Assembly (NCBI GenBank): GCA_963788505.1 | Contig: CAWBGY010000008.1 | Coordinates: forward strand, 62,001-126,000 | Direction: 5' to 3' | DNA: 64,000 bases | Origin: JAIQFF01 sp963788505 | GTDB taxonomy: Bacteria > Acidobacteriota > Terriglobia > Terriglobales > Acidobacteriaceae | Shown: one piece after another, positions 28,002 through 37,033 of the stretch | Layout of the letters: every line of letters begins with the position of its first letter | Numbering within the stretch: position 1 is the stretch's first letter | Notes under the pieces: generated by a model | Seen by the model: only the letters and a program-made list of their open reading frames with translations | What the model was told of the DNA's origin: nothing | Database searches by the model: none | Program-made: the position numbers and the translations under genes

Positions 28002-28091
28002 GCGCTTCAGCCATCCCATGCGTCAGGTGTTGCCAGCTGGCCTTGACTGGTGACTTGCTTCGGTCGTCCGACCGGGCAGTGAGGAATTCTC

Positions 28092-29084
28092 ATGAAAGCG
28101 GCAGTGCTGACTTCCGCGGCCAAAATCCTGGATCGCCCCCTGCATATCGAGGATGTGTCGCAACCCGAGCCTGGAACCGGGCAGGTACTGCTGCGTGTGC
28201 TGGCCTGCGGTGTTTGCCGAACTGACCTCCACATCGTGGAAGGGGAACTCGCCCCCTTGCGGGCCAGTTTGATTCCCGGTCATCAGATTGTGGGCGAGAT
28301 TGTGCAAGGTGCGACTCCCGAACTCCCTCTCGGAAGCAGAGTTGGCGTCTCCTGGATCGGAGGCACCGACGGCCAGTGCTGGTACTGCAGAAATAACCTG
28401 GAGAACCTTTGCGATTCGCCGACGTTTACCGGCTACAGCGTAAACGGAGGCTATGCCGAGTTTGCGGTCGCTCGATCGGACTTCGTTTTCCCGTTGCCCG
28501 CGGCGCTCGACAACGTGCATGCCGCGCCGTTGCTCTGTGCGGGCATCATTGGTTTTCGTAGCTTGCGCGTGGCCGGTGTGAGCCCGGGAGAAAAAGTTGG
28601 ATTGTTCGGCTTTGGCGCTTCTGCCCATCTGGCCATTGAAGTTCTGCACGCGTGGGGTTGCGCGGTGTATGTCTCAACCCGGGGAGCGTCGCATCGCAAG
28701 CTGGCGGAATCGCTGGGCGCCCAATGGGTTGGCTCCGAAGGGGACAAGCCTCCCGTGGAACTCGATCGCGCCATTACTTTCGCGCCCAGCGGAAACGTGG
28801 TCGTCCTGGCCCTTTCCAGTTTGAGAAAAGGCGGAGTGGTTGCCATCAACGCCATCCATCTTGATCGCATTCCAGAGTTCGACTACGACCGCCTGCTCTG
28901 GGGAGAGCGGCAAATACGCAGCGTGGCCAATATGACTCGGGCCGACGCCCGCGACTTCCTTAACTTGGCCGCCGAGATTCATCTTCAGCCCAGGATAACC
29001 ACCTTTGGGCTCGATCAGGCCAATGAAGCGCTAGCCGCCATCAAGAGCGATTCGATCGACGGAGCCGCAGTCATCATTCCCTGA
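28092..29084 (+). CDS. Zinc-dependent alcohol dehydrogenase (MDR family)
   Basis: The 330-residue medium-chain dehydrogenase has the catalytic zinc motif CGVCRTDLH and PGHQIVGEI, and the coenzyme fold GLFGFGASAH. The structural-zinc lobe has only three of four cysteines (GQC, YC, NLC); the first position is Asp (TDGQC). It probably oxidises alcohols or reduces aldehydes with NAD(P). It faces a lipid kinase gene. Confidence 0.85.
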   Translation: MKAAVLTSAAKILDRPLHIEDVSQPEPGTGQVLLRVLACGVCRTDLHIVEGELAPLRASLIPGHQIVGEIVQGATPELPLGSRVGVSWIGGTDGQCWYCRNNLENLCDSPTFTGYSVNGGYAEFAVARSDFVFPLPAALDNVHAAPLLCAGIIGFRSLRVAGVSPGEKVGLFGFGASAHLAIEVLHAWGCAVYVSTRGASHRKLAESLGAQWVGSEGDKPPVELDRAITFAPSGNVVVLALSSLRKGGVVAINAIHLDRIPEFDYDRLLWGERQIRSVANMTRADARDFLNLAAEIHLQPRITTFGLDQANEALAAIKSDSIDGAAVIIP

Positions 29085-29086
29085 GA

Positions 29087-30001
29087 TCAAGGCCGCTCTG
29101 CTGCCGGCACAATTACTTGCAAGGCCGCGCGCTCCACTGTCACCTCAACCGGCGTATGGCCGACGTACTCGCCATCGGCGTAGACCTCTGCCGGTTCTTC
29201 AGTTTCGATTCGCAAGCGTTCTGCCTGGAAGTATTTGACCTGGGGAATTTTCAAATGGCGGCCGGAAAAGACGGACGGAAAGAGCCAGAGCAAGCGCGCT
29301 CTCGCCATGGCCCCGACCACGCAGATCTCGAGCTTGCCGTCGTCGAGCCGCGCCTCCGGCGCGATCCTGATGCCTCCACCATAAGTGGGAGTGTTGGCGA
29401 AAGCCACCACCATCGCGGGTCCTTCGTGGCGAGTGTCCAGCCCGCCGCAGCTCTCCGGGGACGCCCGGACCGTTACCGCCATCGGGTGAAAGCCGAACAG
29501 TGCCGGCAAAATGCTGAGCAGGTAGCCGCCATGCCGGCGCAGCAGGCGCGGGAGCTGGTTGGCACGGCGCGCGACCTCGGCGTCGAGTCCAACTCCGCCG
29601 ACACAACAGAAATAGCGCCTATTCGGATCGGGTACGTCCGCGGTCGCTGATGGGCTGGGGGAAAGAACCTGGGAGATGACTCCCAGATCAATCTGGCGCA
29701 CATTTTCCTGGCCGGAAGCGAACTGACGCCAGGCGTCGACCGCATCGCCCACGCTGCGAAGTTTCAAGGCGCGCGCAAAGTCATTGCCGCTGCCGTGCGG
29801 AACCACGAGCACCGGAAGTTGCAGTTTGACCAGCTGCGGCAGATGACGGTGTACCGTGCCGTCGCCCCCCAAGACCAGAATGGCATCTGCCTCATTTCCG
29901 TCCGAGGGCAACCCAAGCCGCCAGAGAGCATCTGAGTTTCGTGCGAACGGCTCCAGATGCCCGGTCGACGAGCTTAACCCAAGAATGGCGGCAACTCGCA
30001 T
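29087..30001 (-). CDS. Diacylglycerol/lipid kinase family protein
   Basis: The 304-residue protein has the diacylglycerol-kinase catalytic signature GGDGT (VLGGDGTVHRHL), the GSGNDFARAL motif, and the C-terminal beta-domain (NTPTYGGGIRIAPEARLDDGKLEI) of the YegS/BmrU/DgkB family. It phosphorylates a lipid such as diacylglycerol; the exact lipid is unclear. I chose the ATG at 30001 over a TTG at 30022; neither has a strong ribosome site. It converges with the alcohol dehydrogenase gene. Confidence 0.88.
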   Translation of the reverse strand: MRVAAILGLSSSTGHLEPFARNSDALWRLGLPSDGNEADAILVLGGDGTVHRHLPQLVKLQLPVLVVPHGSGNDFARALKLRSVGDAVDAWRQFASGQENVRQIDLGVISQVLSPSPSATADVPDPNRRYFCCVGGVGLDAEVARRANQLPRLLRRHGGYLLSILPALFGFHPMAVTVRASPESCGGLDTRHEGPAMVVAFANTPTYGGGIRIAPEARLDDGKLEICVVGAMARARLLWLFPSVFSGRHLKIPQVKYFQAERLRIETEEPAEVYADGEYVGHTPVEVTVERAALQVIVPAAERP

Positions 30002-30334
30002 TTCGCGGCACGAGATTAGCAAACTTTAACCCACAAAAATAGTTGGTAGGCCTTTACCGGCGTGATGGGCTGCCGAATTGCACTTCGGAAAAAGAAAAAA
30101 AAGAGGAACGGGATTGGGAACTTGAGAAATTGCGAAGGCAGGAGTCTAAGTGGGTGCGTTTGCTTGGAATTAGTGTGATCGTCACGCGATCAGTGCTCCG
30201 TCGAAAGAATGTTGTTCGAGTTTGATCGGGGCCTGCCGCCTTGAGTTTAAGGAGCGGAACTGGCATACTTTTGCACCTGGCCTAAAAGTCAATACCTCAG
30301 CACCAAGCCACTTCCCAGAGGGAGTTCCCCAGCG
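30002..30334. other. Intergenic region without recognised gene
   Basis: This 333-base gap separates two divergent genes. It has a small dyad GATCGTCACGCGATC (30178-30192) and an A-rich run near 30090-30107. A GAGGGAG ribosome site sits at its right end for the next gene. No supported ORF. Confidence 0.5.
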
Positions 30335-31972
30335 ATGCGCTTGCGATACGTCGTAGTGTGCTTGTCTTTGAGTTTTGCGGTGATCTTGGCGGGTTGTGGC
30401 GGGGGCGCCGCGACTTCGTCACCTACACCTCCTCCTTCGACGCCTCCTCCAAGCAGCGGAGGGTCAATCGACGTGGCGACTTACCACAACGACATCGCCC
30501 GCACCGGGCAGAACCTGAAAGAAACCATTCTGACCACCGCAAACGTCAACTCAACCGCCTTCGGCAAGTTGCGCTCGCTCGCGGTGGATGGAAAAGTCGA
30601 CGCCCAACCGCTTTACCTGTCGAACCTGGCGAATATCGCCAGCGGAACCCACAACGTGCTCTATGTGGCGACTGAACATGGCAGCGTCTATGCGTTCGAC
30701 GCCGACGCCGGCACCCAATTGTGGAAAGTTTCGACGCTGGGCTCGGGCGAAGTCACCAGCGACGCTCGAGGATGCGACCAGGTGGTCCCAGAGATCGGAA
30801 TCACGGCCACTCCCGTGATCGACCGCAACGCGGGAACGCACGGTGTGATCTATGTCGTGGCCATGTCCAAATCCGGGTCCAACTATTTCCAGCGACTGCA
30901 CGCCCTGGACGTTACGACGGGCGCGGAAATGTTCGGCGGCCCCAGGAACATCGAAGCTTCGTTCCCGGGGACCGGGGACAACAGCGACAACGGCCGCGTG
31001 ATCTTCGATCCGGCGCAGTATAAGGATCGCGCTGCGCTACTGCTGCTGAACGGGGTGGTATATATCGCCTGGTCGTCGCACTGCGACATTCGCCCGTATA
31101 CCGGCTGGGTCATGGGATACAACGGGACTACGCTGACCCAGACGACTGTCCTCAATGTTGTTCCCAATGGCAGCGACGGCGCCATCTGGATGTCGAATAC
31201 CGGACCCTCCGCGGACAGCTCGGGAAACATCTATCTGCTCGATGCCAACGGCGACTTCGGTACCAGTCTCAACGCCAAGGGATTTCCGAGCAACGGCAAC
31301 TACGGCAATGCCTTCCTCAAGATTTCCACGTCGGGTGGACTGGCGGTGGCGGACTACTTCGAGATGCACGATCAGCAACAGCAGAACGCATCCGACCTCG
31401 ACCTCGGTTCAGGCGGCGCCCTGGTATTGCCCGATCTCACCGATAGCAGCGGGCAGGTGCGACGTCTGGCCGTCGGCGCGGGTAAAGACGGCCACATTTA
31501 TGTGGTCAACCGCGACGCCATGGGCAAATTCAGCACCGGCAGCAACGAGGTTTACCAGGACCTCTCGGGGGTGTTGGGGAACGGTATATTTGGCATGCCG
31601 GCGTACTTCAACCACACGCTTTACTACGGTGCCGTCGGAGACGCGATCAAGGCGTTTAAGATTGCCGACGCCAAGCTCTCGAGCGGACCGGCCGGTCAAA
31701 CCAGCAATACCTTTCGCTATCCGGGTGCGACCCCCAGCATTTCAGCGAACGGCACCAGTAACGGCATCGTGTGGGCGGCGGAAAACACCAGTCCGGCTGT
31801 CCTGCATGCCTACGACGCCAGCAACCTGCATGAGCTCTATAACAGCAACCAGGCCAGTGGCGGCCGCGATCAATTCGGAGCGGGCAACAAGTTCATCACC
31901 CCCACCATTGCGAACGGCAAAGTGTTCGTGGGGACCACAAGTAGCGTGGGAGTGTTTGGGCTGCTGCCGTAG
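30335..31972 (+). CDS. PQQ-type beta-propeller lipoprotein
   Basis: The 545-residue protein has a lipoprotein signal peptide ending in LAGC, a Ser/Pro-rich linker, and propeller blades with the PQQ-type repeat (NVLYVATEHGSVYAFDADAGTQLW; later GHIYVVNRDAMGKF). The blades resemble BamB and quinoprotein dehydrogenases, but no PQQ-binding catalytic residues are evident, so a binding rather than enzymatic role is plausible. A ribosome site (GAGGGAG) precedes the ATG. Confidence 0.8.
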   Translation: MRLRYVVVCLSLSFAVILAGCGGGAATSSPTPPPSTPPPSSGGSIDVATYHNDIARTGQNLKETILTTANVNSTAFGKLRSLAVDGKVDAQPLYLSNLANIASGTHNVLYVATEHGSVYAFDADAGTQLWKVSTLGSGEVTSDARGCDQVVPEIGITATPVIDRNAGTHGVIYVVAMSKSGSNYFQRLHALDVTTGAEMFGGPRNIEASFPGTGDNSDNGRVIFDPAQYKDRAALLLLNGVVYIAWSSHCDIRPYTGWVMGYNGTTLTQTTVLNVVPNGSDGAIWMSNTGPSADSSGNIYLLDANGDFGTSLNAKGFPSNGNYGNAFLKISTSGGLAVADYFEMHDQQQQNASDLDLGSGGALVLPDLTDSSGQVRRLAVGAGKDGHIYVVNRDAMGKFSTGSNEVYQDLSGVLGNGIFGMPAYFNHTLYYGAVGDAIKAFKIADAKLSSGPAGQTSNTFRYPGATPSISANGTSNGIVWAAENTSPAVLHAYDASNLHELYNSNQASGGRDQFGAGNKFITPTIANGKVFVGTTSSVGVFGLLP

Positions 31973-31985
31973 CTGTCATTCAATG

Positions 31986-32225
31986 TAAGTGCGAGCAATG
32001 TAGGCGCGAGCGTCCTCGCTCGTGCATTGTCATCCTGAGCGGAGTGGCTGCTTCGCTTCGCGAAGCGGCCACGCAGTCGAAGGACCCCTAGCTAACGCAA
32101 AATGCCTGGGTTCGTCGGTAACATCTTCTTCTGAGAGTGTTCAAAAAGGTAGGGGTCCTTCGACTCCACAAACCGATTCGCTATGCGAATCGGATTGCTC
32201 CGCTCAGGATGACATTGTTTTCAGC
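31986..32225. repeat. Repeat-filled region (types D and C)
   Basis: ATGTAGGCGCGAGCGTCCTC and its inverted partner (type D) is followed by type C sequences: TTGTCATCCTGAGCGGAGTG, a GAAGGACC near 32078, and the mirrored ATTGCTCCGCTCAGGATGAC at 32195-32214. Inner hairpins include TTCGCTTCGCGAAGCGG. No gene. Confidence 0.65.
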
Positions 32226-32243
32226 GGTGAATTACTGCAAGCT

Positions 32244-32489
32244 TCATGCGTTGTCCCAACCCTTAAGGAAAGCTTTGATCGGCAGAGCTGTTACCGAAAT
32301 ATGGGTGTGCTTTTCGACACCGTTGTTTACTCGAACCGCTCCTTCCTTTATTTTGCGAGCGCCGTCGGAGACGGATTCAGCCAACCCACACTTGGCAAGT
32401 AACCGATCCAAGCGGATCCCGGGTGAAATCTTTCCCGATAATCGTAACCGGGCCCATTTCTTTGCCGATGGACCACTCGACTTCTTCAA
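32244..32489 (-). pseudogene. Detached S4 RNA-binding domain of tyrS
   Basis: RLDRLLAKCGLAESVSDGARKIKEGAVRVNNG is the S4 domain that normally ends bacterial tyrosyl-tRNA synthetase. It lies in a different frame from the main tyrS ORF. The sequence between (about 32432-32517) reads sensibly in the third frame (KFEDVTPVPIEEVEWSIGK). Two single-base shifts would join all three parts, so this is the C terminus of tyrS and not a separate gene. Confidence 0.8.
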
Positions 32490-32515
32490 TCGGCACTGGA
32501 GTCACATCCTCAAAC

Positions 32516-33517
32516 TTAATCGATCACCTCTTGCACATCCTCCAGCACCTCATCTTTCTGGAACTGCCTGGCCCAGTCCTCCGCCGCTTTCGCTGCCGCA
32601 TCTGCCGAATGAAAATCCGTCACGATGCGCCGGGCCAGGTCTTTCTTCGCTTCCATCGGATGCGACTCGCGCTTCATGGTTTCAATCTCGGGCAGCTGCA
32701 TATCGGTCAGCAGCTCGTAATATCTCCACATCATCGGGTCCGAGATGGACATCACTTTGCCGTACATTTCGAGCGGCGGTTCCTGGATGCCGATGGCGTT
32801 GCCCAGCGACTTCGACATCTTCTGCACCCCGTCGAGGCCTTCGATGATGGGCGTGGTCAGCACGACCTGCGACTCCTGGCCGTAGGCGCGCTGCATTTCG
32901 CGTCCCACCAGCAGATTGAATTTCTGGTCAGTGCCGCCCAGTTCGACGTCGGCCTGGAGCGCCACCGAATCGTATCCCTGGGCCAGGGGGTAGAGCAGTT
33001 CGTGCATGGCGATGGGCTTTTCTTCCTGGAAGCGCTTGTGAAAGTCCTCGCGTTCGAGCATCTGCGAAACCGTGAATTTGGCCGTGAGCCGGATCCAGTC
33101 CGCGGACTTCATTTTGTCAAACCACTCGCTGTTGAAGCGGGTCTCGGTTTTCGCCTGGGAAAGAATCTTGAACACCTGCGCCATATAGGTTTTGGCGTTG
33201 CGCATGATGTCTTCCGGACTCAAGGGAGGGCGAGTGGCGGAACGCCCGGTGGGGTCGCCAATCATGCCGGTAAAATCGCCGATCAGAAAGATGACGGTGT
33301 GCCCCAGGTCCTGAAAGTGCTTAAGCTTGCGCAAAAGCACGGTGTGGCCAAGATGGAGATCGGGTGCGGTAGGATCGAACCCCGCCTTGACGCGAAGCGG
33401 CTTGCCCGACGCTAGAGACTTCTCCAGCTTGGAGCGAAGCTCGGACTCCTTCACGATTTCCGCGGAACCCTTTTTGATGTAAGCGAGTTGTTCGTCGACC
33501 GGAGGGAAACTGGCCAT
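32516..33517 (-). CDS. tyrS: Tyrosyl-tRNA synthetase, main part (S4 domain frameshifted off)
   Basis: This enzyme charges tRNA-Tyr. The 333 residues hold the complete catalytic domain: the HLGH signature (APDLHLGHTVLLRKL), GDFTGMIGDPTGRS, and KMSKS (GVQKMSKSLGN). The frame ends with VLEDVQEVID and TAA at 32516, just where the linker to the S4 domain should continue. The missing C-terminal domain is found downstream in other frames. tRNA binding would be impaired if the shifts are real, so a sequence error is the likelier explanation. Confidence 0.9.
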   Translation of the reverse strand: MASFPPVDEQLAYIKKGSAEIVKESELRSKLEKSLASGKPLRVKAGFDPTAPDLHLGHTVLLRKLKHFQDLGHTVIFLIGDFTGMIGDPTGRSATRPPLSPEDIMRNAKTYMAQVFKILSQAKTETRFNSEWFDKMKSADWIRLTAKFTVSQMLEREDFHKRFQEEKPIAMHELLYPLAQGYDSVALQADVELGGTDQKFNLLVGREMQRAYGQESQVVLTTPIIEGLDGVQKMSKSLGNAIGIQEPPLEMYGKVMSISDPMMWRYYELLTDMQLPEIETMKRESHPMEAKKDLARRIVTDFHSADAAAKAAEDWARQFQKDEVLEDVQEVID

Positions 33518-33546
33518 AGGGTAAAGATTATAGCGGCATCAGGGCC

Positions 33547-33671
33547 CACGTAGACCCGGACGCCCTCGTCCGGGTGGACGAGCGCAGCTCGTCTTCGTTT
33601 TGGGTTGGGAACCATGCGGACTTGCCGAGCTGCGCTCGGCTGGGCGGACGAGGGCGTCCGCCCCTACGTGG
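33547..33671. repeat. Paired inverted palindromic repeat (type B) between tyrS and purN
   Basis: CACGTAGACCCGGACGCCCT on the left is mirrored by GGACGAGGGCGTCCGCCCCT on the right, with inner hairpins GACGAGCGCAGCTCGTC and GCCGAGCTGCGCTCGGC. The purN stop codon (TAG at 33664-33666, minus strand) is part of the element. Confidence 0.8.
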
Positions 33672-34272
33672 TTTGTCGCTGCAGCCTTCTTCCCACGATC
33701 TCGTAGCCTCCTGCGAGTACAACATTGATCGCTTCCGAATACGCCACGTGCTCCTGCTCGAGAATCCGCGCCGCCAGGGTGTGCTCGTCGTCTGCCGGCA
33801 GCACCGGCACCGCTTTCTGTACGATGATCGGACCGTGGTCGAGTTCTTCATCGACGAAATGCACCGTGCAGCCTGTGACCTTCACTCCATAGGCGAACGC
33901 CTGCTCCTGCGCTTCCAGGCCGGGGAAGGCGGGCAGAAGCGAGGGATGAATATTCAGGATGCGCCGCGGAAACTGCTGCACAAACCAGGGCGAGAGCAGA
34001 CGCATGTATCCCGCCAGGCAGATGAGATCGACTTTGTGTTCTTGCAGCACGGCCACGACTTCGCGATCGTGTTCTTCGCGCGGCTTGCCTTTAGACGGAA
34101 TGACCACCCCCTCAAGGCCCATGCGCTTTGCGACCTGCAGGCCGCCGGCATCGGGCCTGTTGGAGATGACGACGGCGATGCGGGCGTCCGGAATTTTGCC
34201 CGCTGCCACGTTGCTGGCGATGGCTTCAAAGTTCGAACCACGCCCGGAGAGCAGAATGCCTAGATTTTTCAT
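33664..34272 (-). CDS. purN: Phosphoribosylglycinamide formyltransferase
   Basis: This enzyme carries out the third step of purine synthesis, transferring a formyl group from 10-formyl-THF to GAR. The 202-residue product starts MKNLGILLSGRGSNFEAI, has the catalytic Asn and His in LNIHPSLLPAF and the invariant Asp in DEELDHGPII. The last codon and stop lie inside a type B repeat. It lies directly upstream of tyrS on the same strand, with the repeat between. Confidence 0.95.
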   Translation of the reverse strand: MKNLGILLSGRGSNFEAIASNVAAGKIPDARIAVVISNRPDAGGLQVAKRMGLEGVVIPSKGKPREEHDREVVAVLQEHKVDLICLAGYMRLLSPWFVQQFPRRILNIHPSLLPAFPGLEAQEQAFAYGVKVTGCTVHFVDEELDHGPIIVQKAVPVLPADDEHTLAARILEQEHVAYSEAINVVLAGGYEIVGRRLQRQTT

Positions 34273-34517
34273 AGAGCAGCTGTCAGCCGTTAGCGATCAG
34301 ATGTCAGCTCGTCGACCCATCATAGTTTACCGTCCCCTTTCGCATACTCCATAAACTAACCCGCTGTCATCCTGAGCGCAGCGAAGGACCCATGCATTTT
34401 GCCGCTATCTACACAGACTTCGAGAGCCGTTGCGCCGCGTGGCAGTCATTTCGACGGCGGTGCTACTTTTTCCGCGGTTTGCCGAGGCCAAGTCCGGTTG
34501 GTATAGTTTTCACAGTC

Positions 34518-34874
34518 ATGTATCAGGATTTCCACGCTCTCGATCGCTGGACCAAGAACAAAGTGCACTGTATCTATCAGGCGCTCATTGTGGCCATTGC
34601 CACGCGCCACGCCGACGCCGTCGATATCAAGTTTCTGGTAGACGGGCGCGCGGTCTGGGTTGCGCTCCCTCACCCCGCCTGGGTGGAGTACAAGAAGCGC
34701 ACGGGCACAGCGATCACGGACCCGCTGGCGGTGGAAATTGCCGGGCACTACCTGAAGACTGCGCTCGAATCCGGTGAAGGCGTAGGACGGGAAATGTATT
34801 CCTTGACGGTAGAGGAGACGCTGCAGCACCTTGAAGCCGTGGTGACGGAACCGGAAGCACAATCAGTGGGGTAA
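34518..34874 (+). CDS. Hypothetical protein
   Basis: This 118-residue soluble protein starts MYQDFHALDRWTKNKVHCIYQ and has no domain I recognise. Its alternating hydrophobic pattern (DIKFLVDGRAVWVALP) and helical ends suggest a compact alpha-beta fold. I chose the ATG at 34518; the upstream extension from 34392 looks non-coding and overlaps a type C repeat. It is flanked by repeats and convergent with pckG. Confidence 0.6.
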   Translation: MYQDFHALDRWTKNKVHCIYQALIVAIATRHADAVDIKFLVDGRAVWVALPHPAWVEYKKRTGTAITDPLAVEIAGHYLKTALESGEGVGREMYSLTVEETLQHLEAVVTEPEAQSVG

Positions 34875-34879
34875 TTGCT

Positions 34880-34935
34880 GGAGGACGGGCGTCCTCGCCC
34901 GTCCTGCACGAGCGGGACGCTCGCGCCTACATTTA
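34880..34935. repeat. Palindromic repeat (type D) between two convergent genes
   Basis: GGACGGGCGTCCTCGCCCGTCC is followed by GCACGAGCGGGACGCTCGCG and CCTACAT. It reaches the pckG stop codon (34933-34935), as the copy at 578 does for mscL, and may act as a bidirectional 3' end. Confidence 0.7.
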
Positions 34936-36753
34936 CAGGCGGCAGATCAGCAGTTCTCTCTCATAGATCATCTCGGGCGGTAAATGCGCGTGCAGACGAA
35001 TGAACAGCTCTTCGTGGCCGATCACCTCGGATTTCCACGCCGCCCGGTCTACAGCCTGTAATTTCTCAAACGTGTCTTTGGGAAAGTCGAGACCCTTCCA
35101 CTCCATGTCTTCGTAGTAAGGAGTCCAGCCGATGGGCGTTTCCTTGCCTTGGGCCCGGCCGTGGACGCGGTCCACGATCCACTTGAGCACCCGCGTGTTA
35201 TCGCGGAATCCAGGCCAGATGAATTTGCCGTCGGCGTCTTTTCTGAACCAGTTCACATGGAAGATGCGCGGCGTCCGGCTGAGCGAGCGCTGCATTTTGA
35301 TCCAGTGGCGGAAATAATCGCCCATGTGATAGCCGCAGAACGGAAGCATGGCCATGGGGTCGCGCCGGACTTTGCCGATTTCTCCCGCGGCCGCGGCGGT
35401 CATTTCCGATCCCATGGTGGCTCCGACGTAGACTCCAGCGCTCCAGTTGAAAGCCTGGTAGATGAGCGGAATGGTGCTGGCCCGGCGGCCCCCGAAAATA
35501 ATGGCGCTGATGGGAACGCCGGTGGGATCTTCCCAGGCGGCGTCGATGGTGGGACACTGCGACGCTGGAGCGGTAAAGCGCGCATTGGGATGGGCCGCCT
35601 TGGCGCCGGTCTTTTTCGCGATCTCCGGCGTCCAGCGGTTGCCTTGCCAATCCAGCAGCTCGGCGGGCGGTTCGTCGGTCATGCCCTCCCACCACACTCC
35701 GCCTTCCGGAGTCAGGGCCACATTGGTGAAGATGGTGTTGCGGGACAGAGTCGCCATGGCGTTGGGGTTGGTTTTTTTCGACGTTCCCGGGGCCACGCCA
35801 AAGAATCCGTATTCCGGGTTGATGGCGCGCAAACAGCCCTGGGCGTCCGGCTTGATCCAGGCGATGTCGTCGCCGACGGTCCAGAGTTTCCAGTCTTTAA
35901 GTCCGGCGGGCGGGACCATCATGGCAAAATTTGTTTTGCCGCAGGAACTGGGGAAGGCCGCGGCCACGTATGTTTTTTTCCCCTGCGGGTCCTCCACGCC
36001 CAGGATGAGCATGTGCTCCGCCATCCACCCTTCGTCGCGCGCGATGTTGGACGCAATCCGCAAGGCAAAACACTTCTTGCCCAGCAGCGCGTTGCCGCCA
36101 TAGCCTGAGCCGTAAGACCAGATTTCGCGGGTCTCCGGGAAGTGGACAATATATTTGTCCGGGTTGCACGGCCAGGGGACGTCTTTCTGATCTGGAGCCA
36201 GCGGCGCTCCCACGCTGTGGATGCAAGGCACGACGCGGGTTTCGTCTTTATCGATCTCCTTGAAAACCTCGATTCCGATGCGAGCCATGATGCGCATGCT
36301 CACCACGACATAGGGCGAGTCGGTAAGCTGCACGCCGATTTGGGACATCGGGCCGCCCACAGGGCCCATGCTGAACGGCAGCACATACATGGTGCGTCCC
36401 TGCATGGCGCCCTTGAATTTTTCCTTCAGCTTGCGGCGCATGGTGTAGGGATTTTCCCAGTTGTTGGTGGGACCGGCATTGTCCTTCGACAAGGAACAGA
36501 TAAAAGTGCGGTCTTCGACGCGGGCTACATCGCCGGCGTCGGAGCGGGCCAGGAAACAGCCCGGCCACAAGTCTTCATTCAGCCTGGTAAACGAACCGCT
36601 GGCCACCATTTCGCGGCAGAGCTTGTCATATTCCGCTTGCGAGCCATCCACCCAGTGAATGGCCTTGGGCCGGGTTAGTTCGGCAGTTTTTTCAACCCAT
36701 TTGACGAGATGGATGTTGCGTGTGAGCGGCCCGCGCGAAGCTGCAGTTTTCAT
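34933..36753 (-). CDS. pckG: Phosphoenolpyruvate carboxykinase (GTP)
   Basis: The enzyme interconverts oxaloacetate and PEP using GTP, the gateway to gluconeogenesis. The 606-residue product has the P-loop FPSSCGKTNF, the metal-binding GDDIAWIKPD, and PFSMGPVGG. Its length equals typical GTP-type PEPCKs. I chose the ATG at 36753 (MKTAASRGPLTRN) with CAGG 6 bases upstream; ATG 36759 is nearly equivalent. The gene stands alone, converging on the hypothetical gene at 34518. Confidence 0.95.
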   Translation of the reverse strand: MKTAASRGPLTRNIHLVKWVEKTAELTRPKAIHWVDGSQAEYDKLCREMVASGSFTRLNEDLWPGCFLARSDAGDVARVEDRTFICSLSKDNAGPTNNWENPYTMRRKLKEKFKGAMQGRTMYVLPFSMGPVGGPMSQIGVQLTDSPYVVVSMRIMARIGIEVFKEIDKDETRVVPCIHSVGAPLAPDQKDVPWPCNPDKYIVHFPETREIWSYGSGYGGNALLGKKCFALRIASNIARDEGWMAEHMLILGVEDPQGKKTYVAAAFPSSCGKTNFAMMVPPAGLKDWKLWTVGDDIAWIKPDAQGCLRAINPEYGFFGVAPGTSKKTNPNAMATLSRNTIFTNVALTPEGGVWWEGMTDEPPAELLDWQGNRWTPEIAKKTGAKAAHPNARFTAPASQCPTIDAAWEDPTGVPISAIIFGGRRASTIPLIYQAFNWSAGVYVGATMGSEMTAAAAGEIGKVRRDPMAMLPFCGYHMGDYFRHWIKMQRSLSRTPRIFHVNWFRKDADGKFIWPGFRDNTRVLKWIVDRVHGRAQGKETPIGWTPYYEDMEWKGLDFPKDTFEKLQAVDRAAWKSEVIGHEELFIRLHAHLPPEMIYERELLICRL

Positions 36754-36954
36754 AGCCATCCTGAGCAGGGATTGGAAGCGTAAACCTCTGAAGATTCCGT
36801 AATGTGTACATTCCATTCTGCCAGAGAAGTCGCCGGAATGCTTGGCCGGGACCAGCTTAGCAAAGCGGCAGCGACGCCTAAAAAACTGCAATCATTAGGC
36901 TTACATGCAAACCGAAATTGGTTGATGGCGCCGGTTCCATTCCGGCGGGGGGAA

Positions 36955-36970
36955 GGAAGTATGTACTTCC
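36955..36970. promoter_or_regulatory. Dyad GGAAGTATGTACTTCC, possible operator
   Basis: This is a perfect 7-bp dyad (GGAAGTA, 2-base spacer, TACTTCC) about 65 bases before the radical SAM gene at 37034. It is the only compact dyad in the 280-base gap between divergent genes and could bind a regulator or form a small hairpin. No known motif. Confidence 0.3.
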
Positions 36971-37033
36971 GGGTCAGCTTTCGTCTTTTCCTCAGGACTT
37001 GGCGGTCTGCTGCGCATCTAAAACTGGAAACGT

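Noticed and set aside
30043..30225. Small ORF in the gap after the lipid kinase
   Set aside because: Composition is unlike coding DNA in this window and no ribosome site precedes it.
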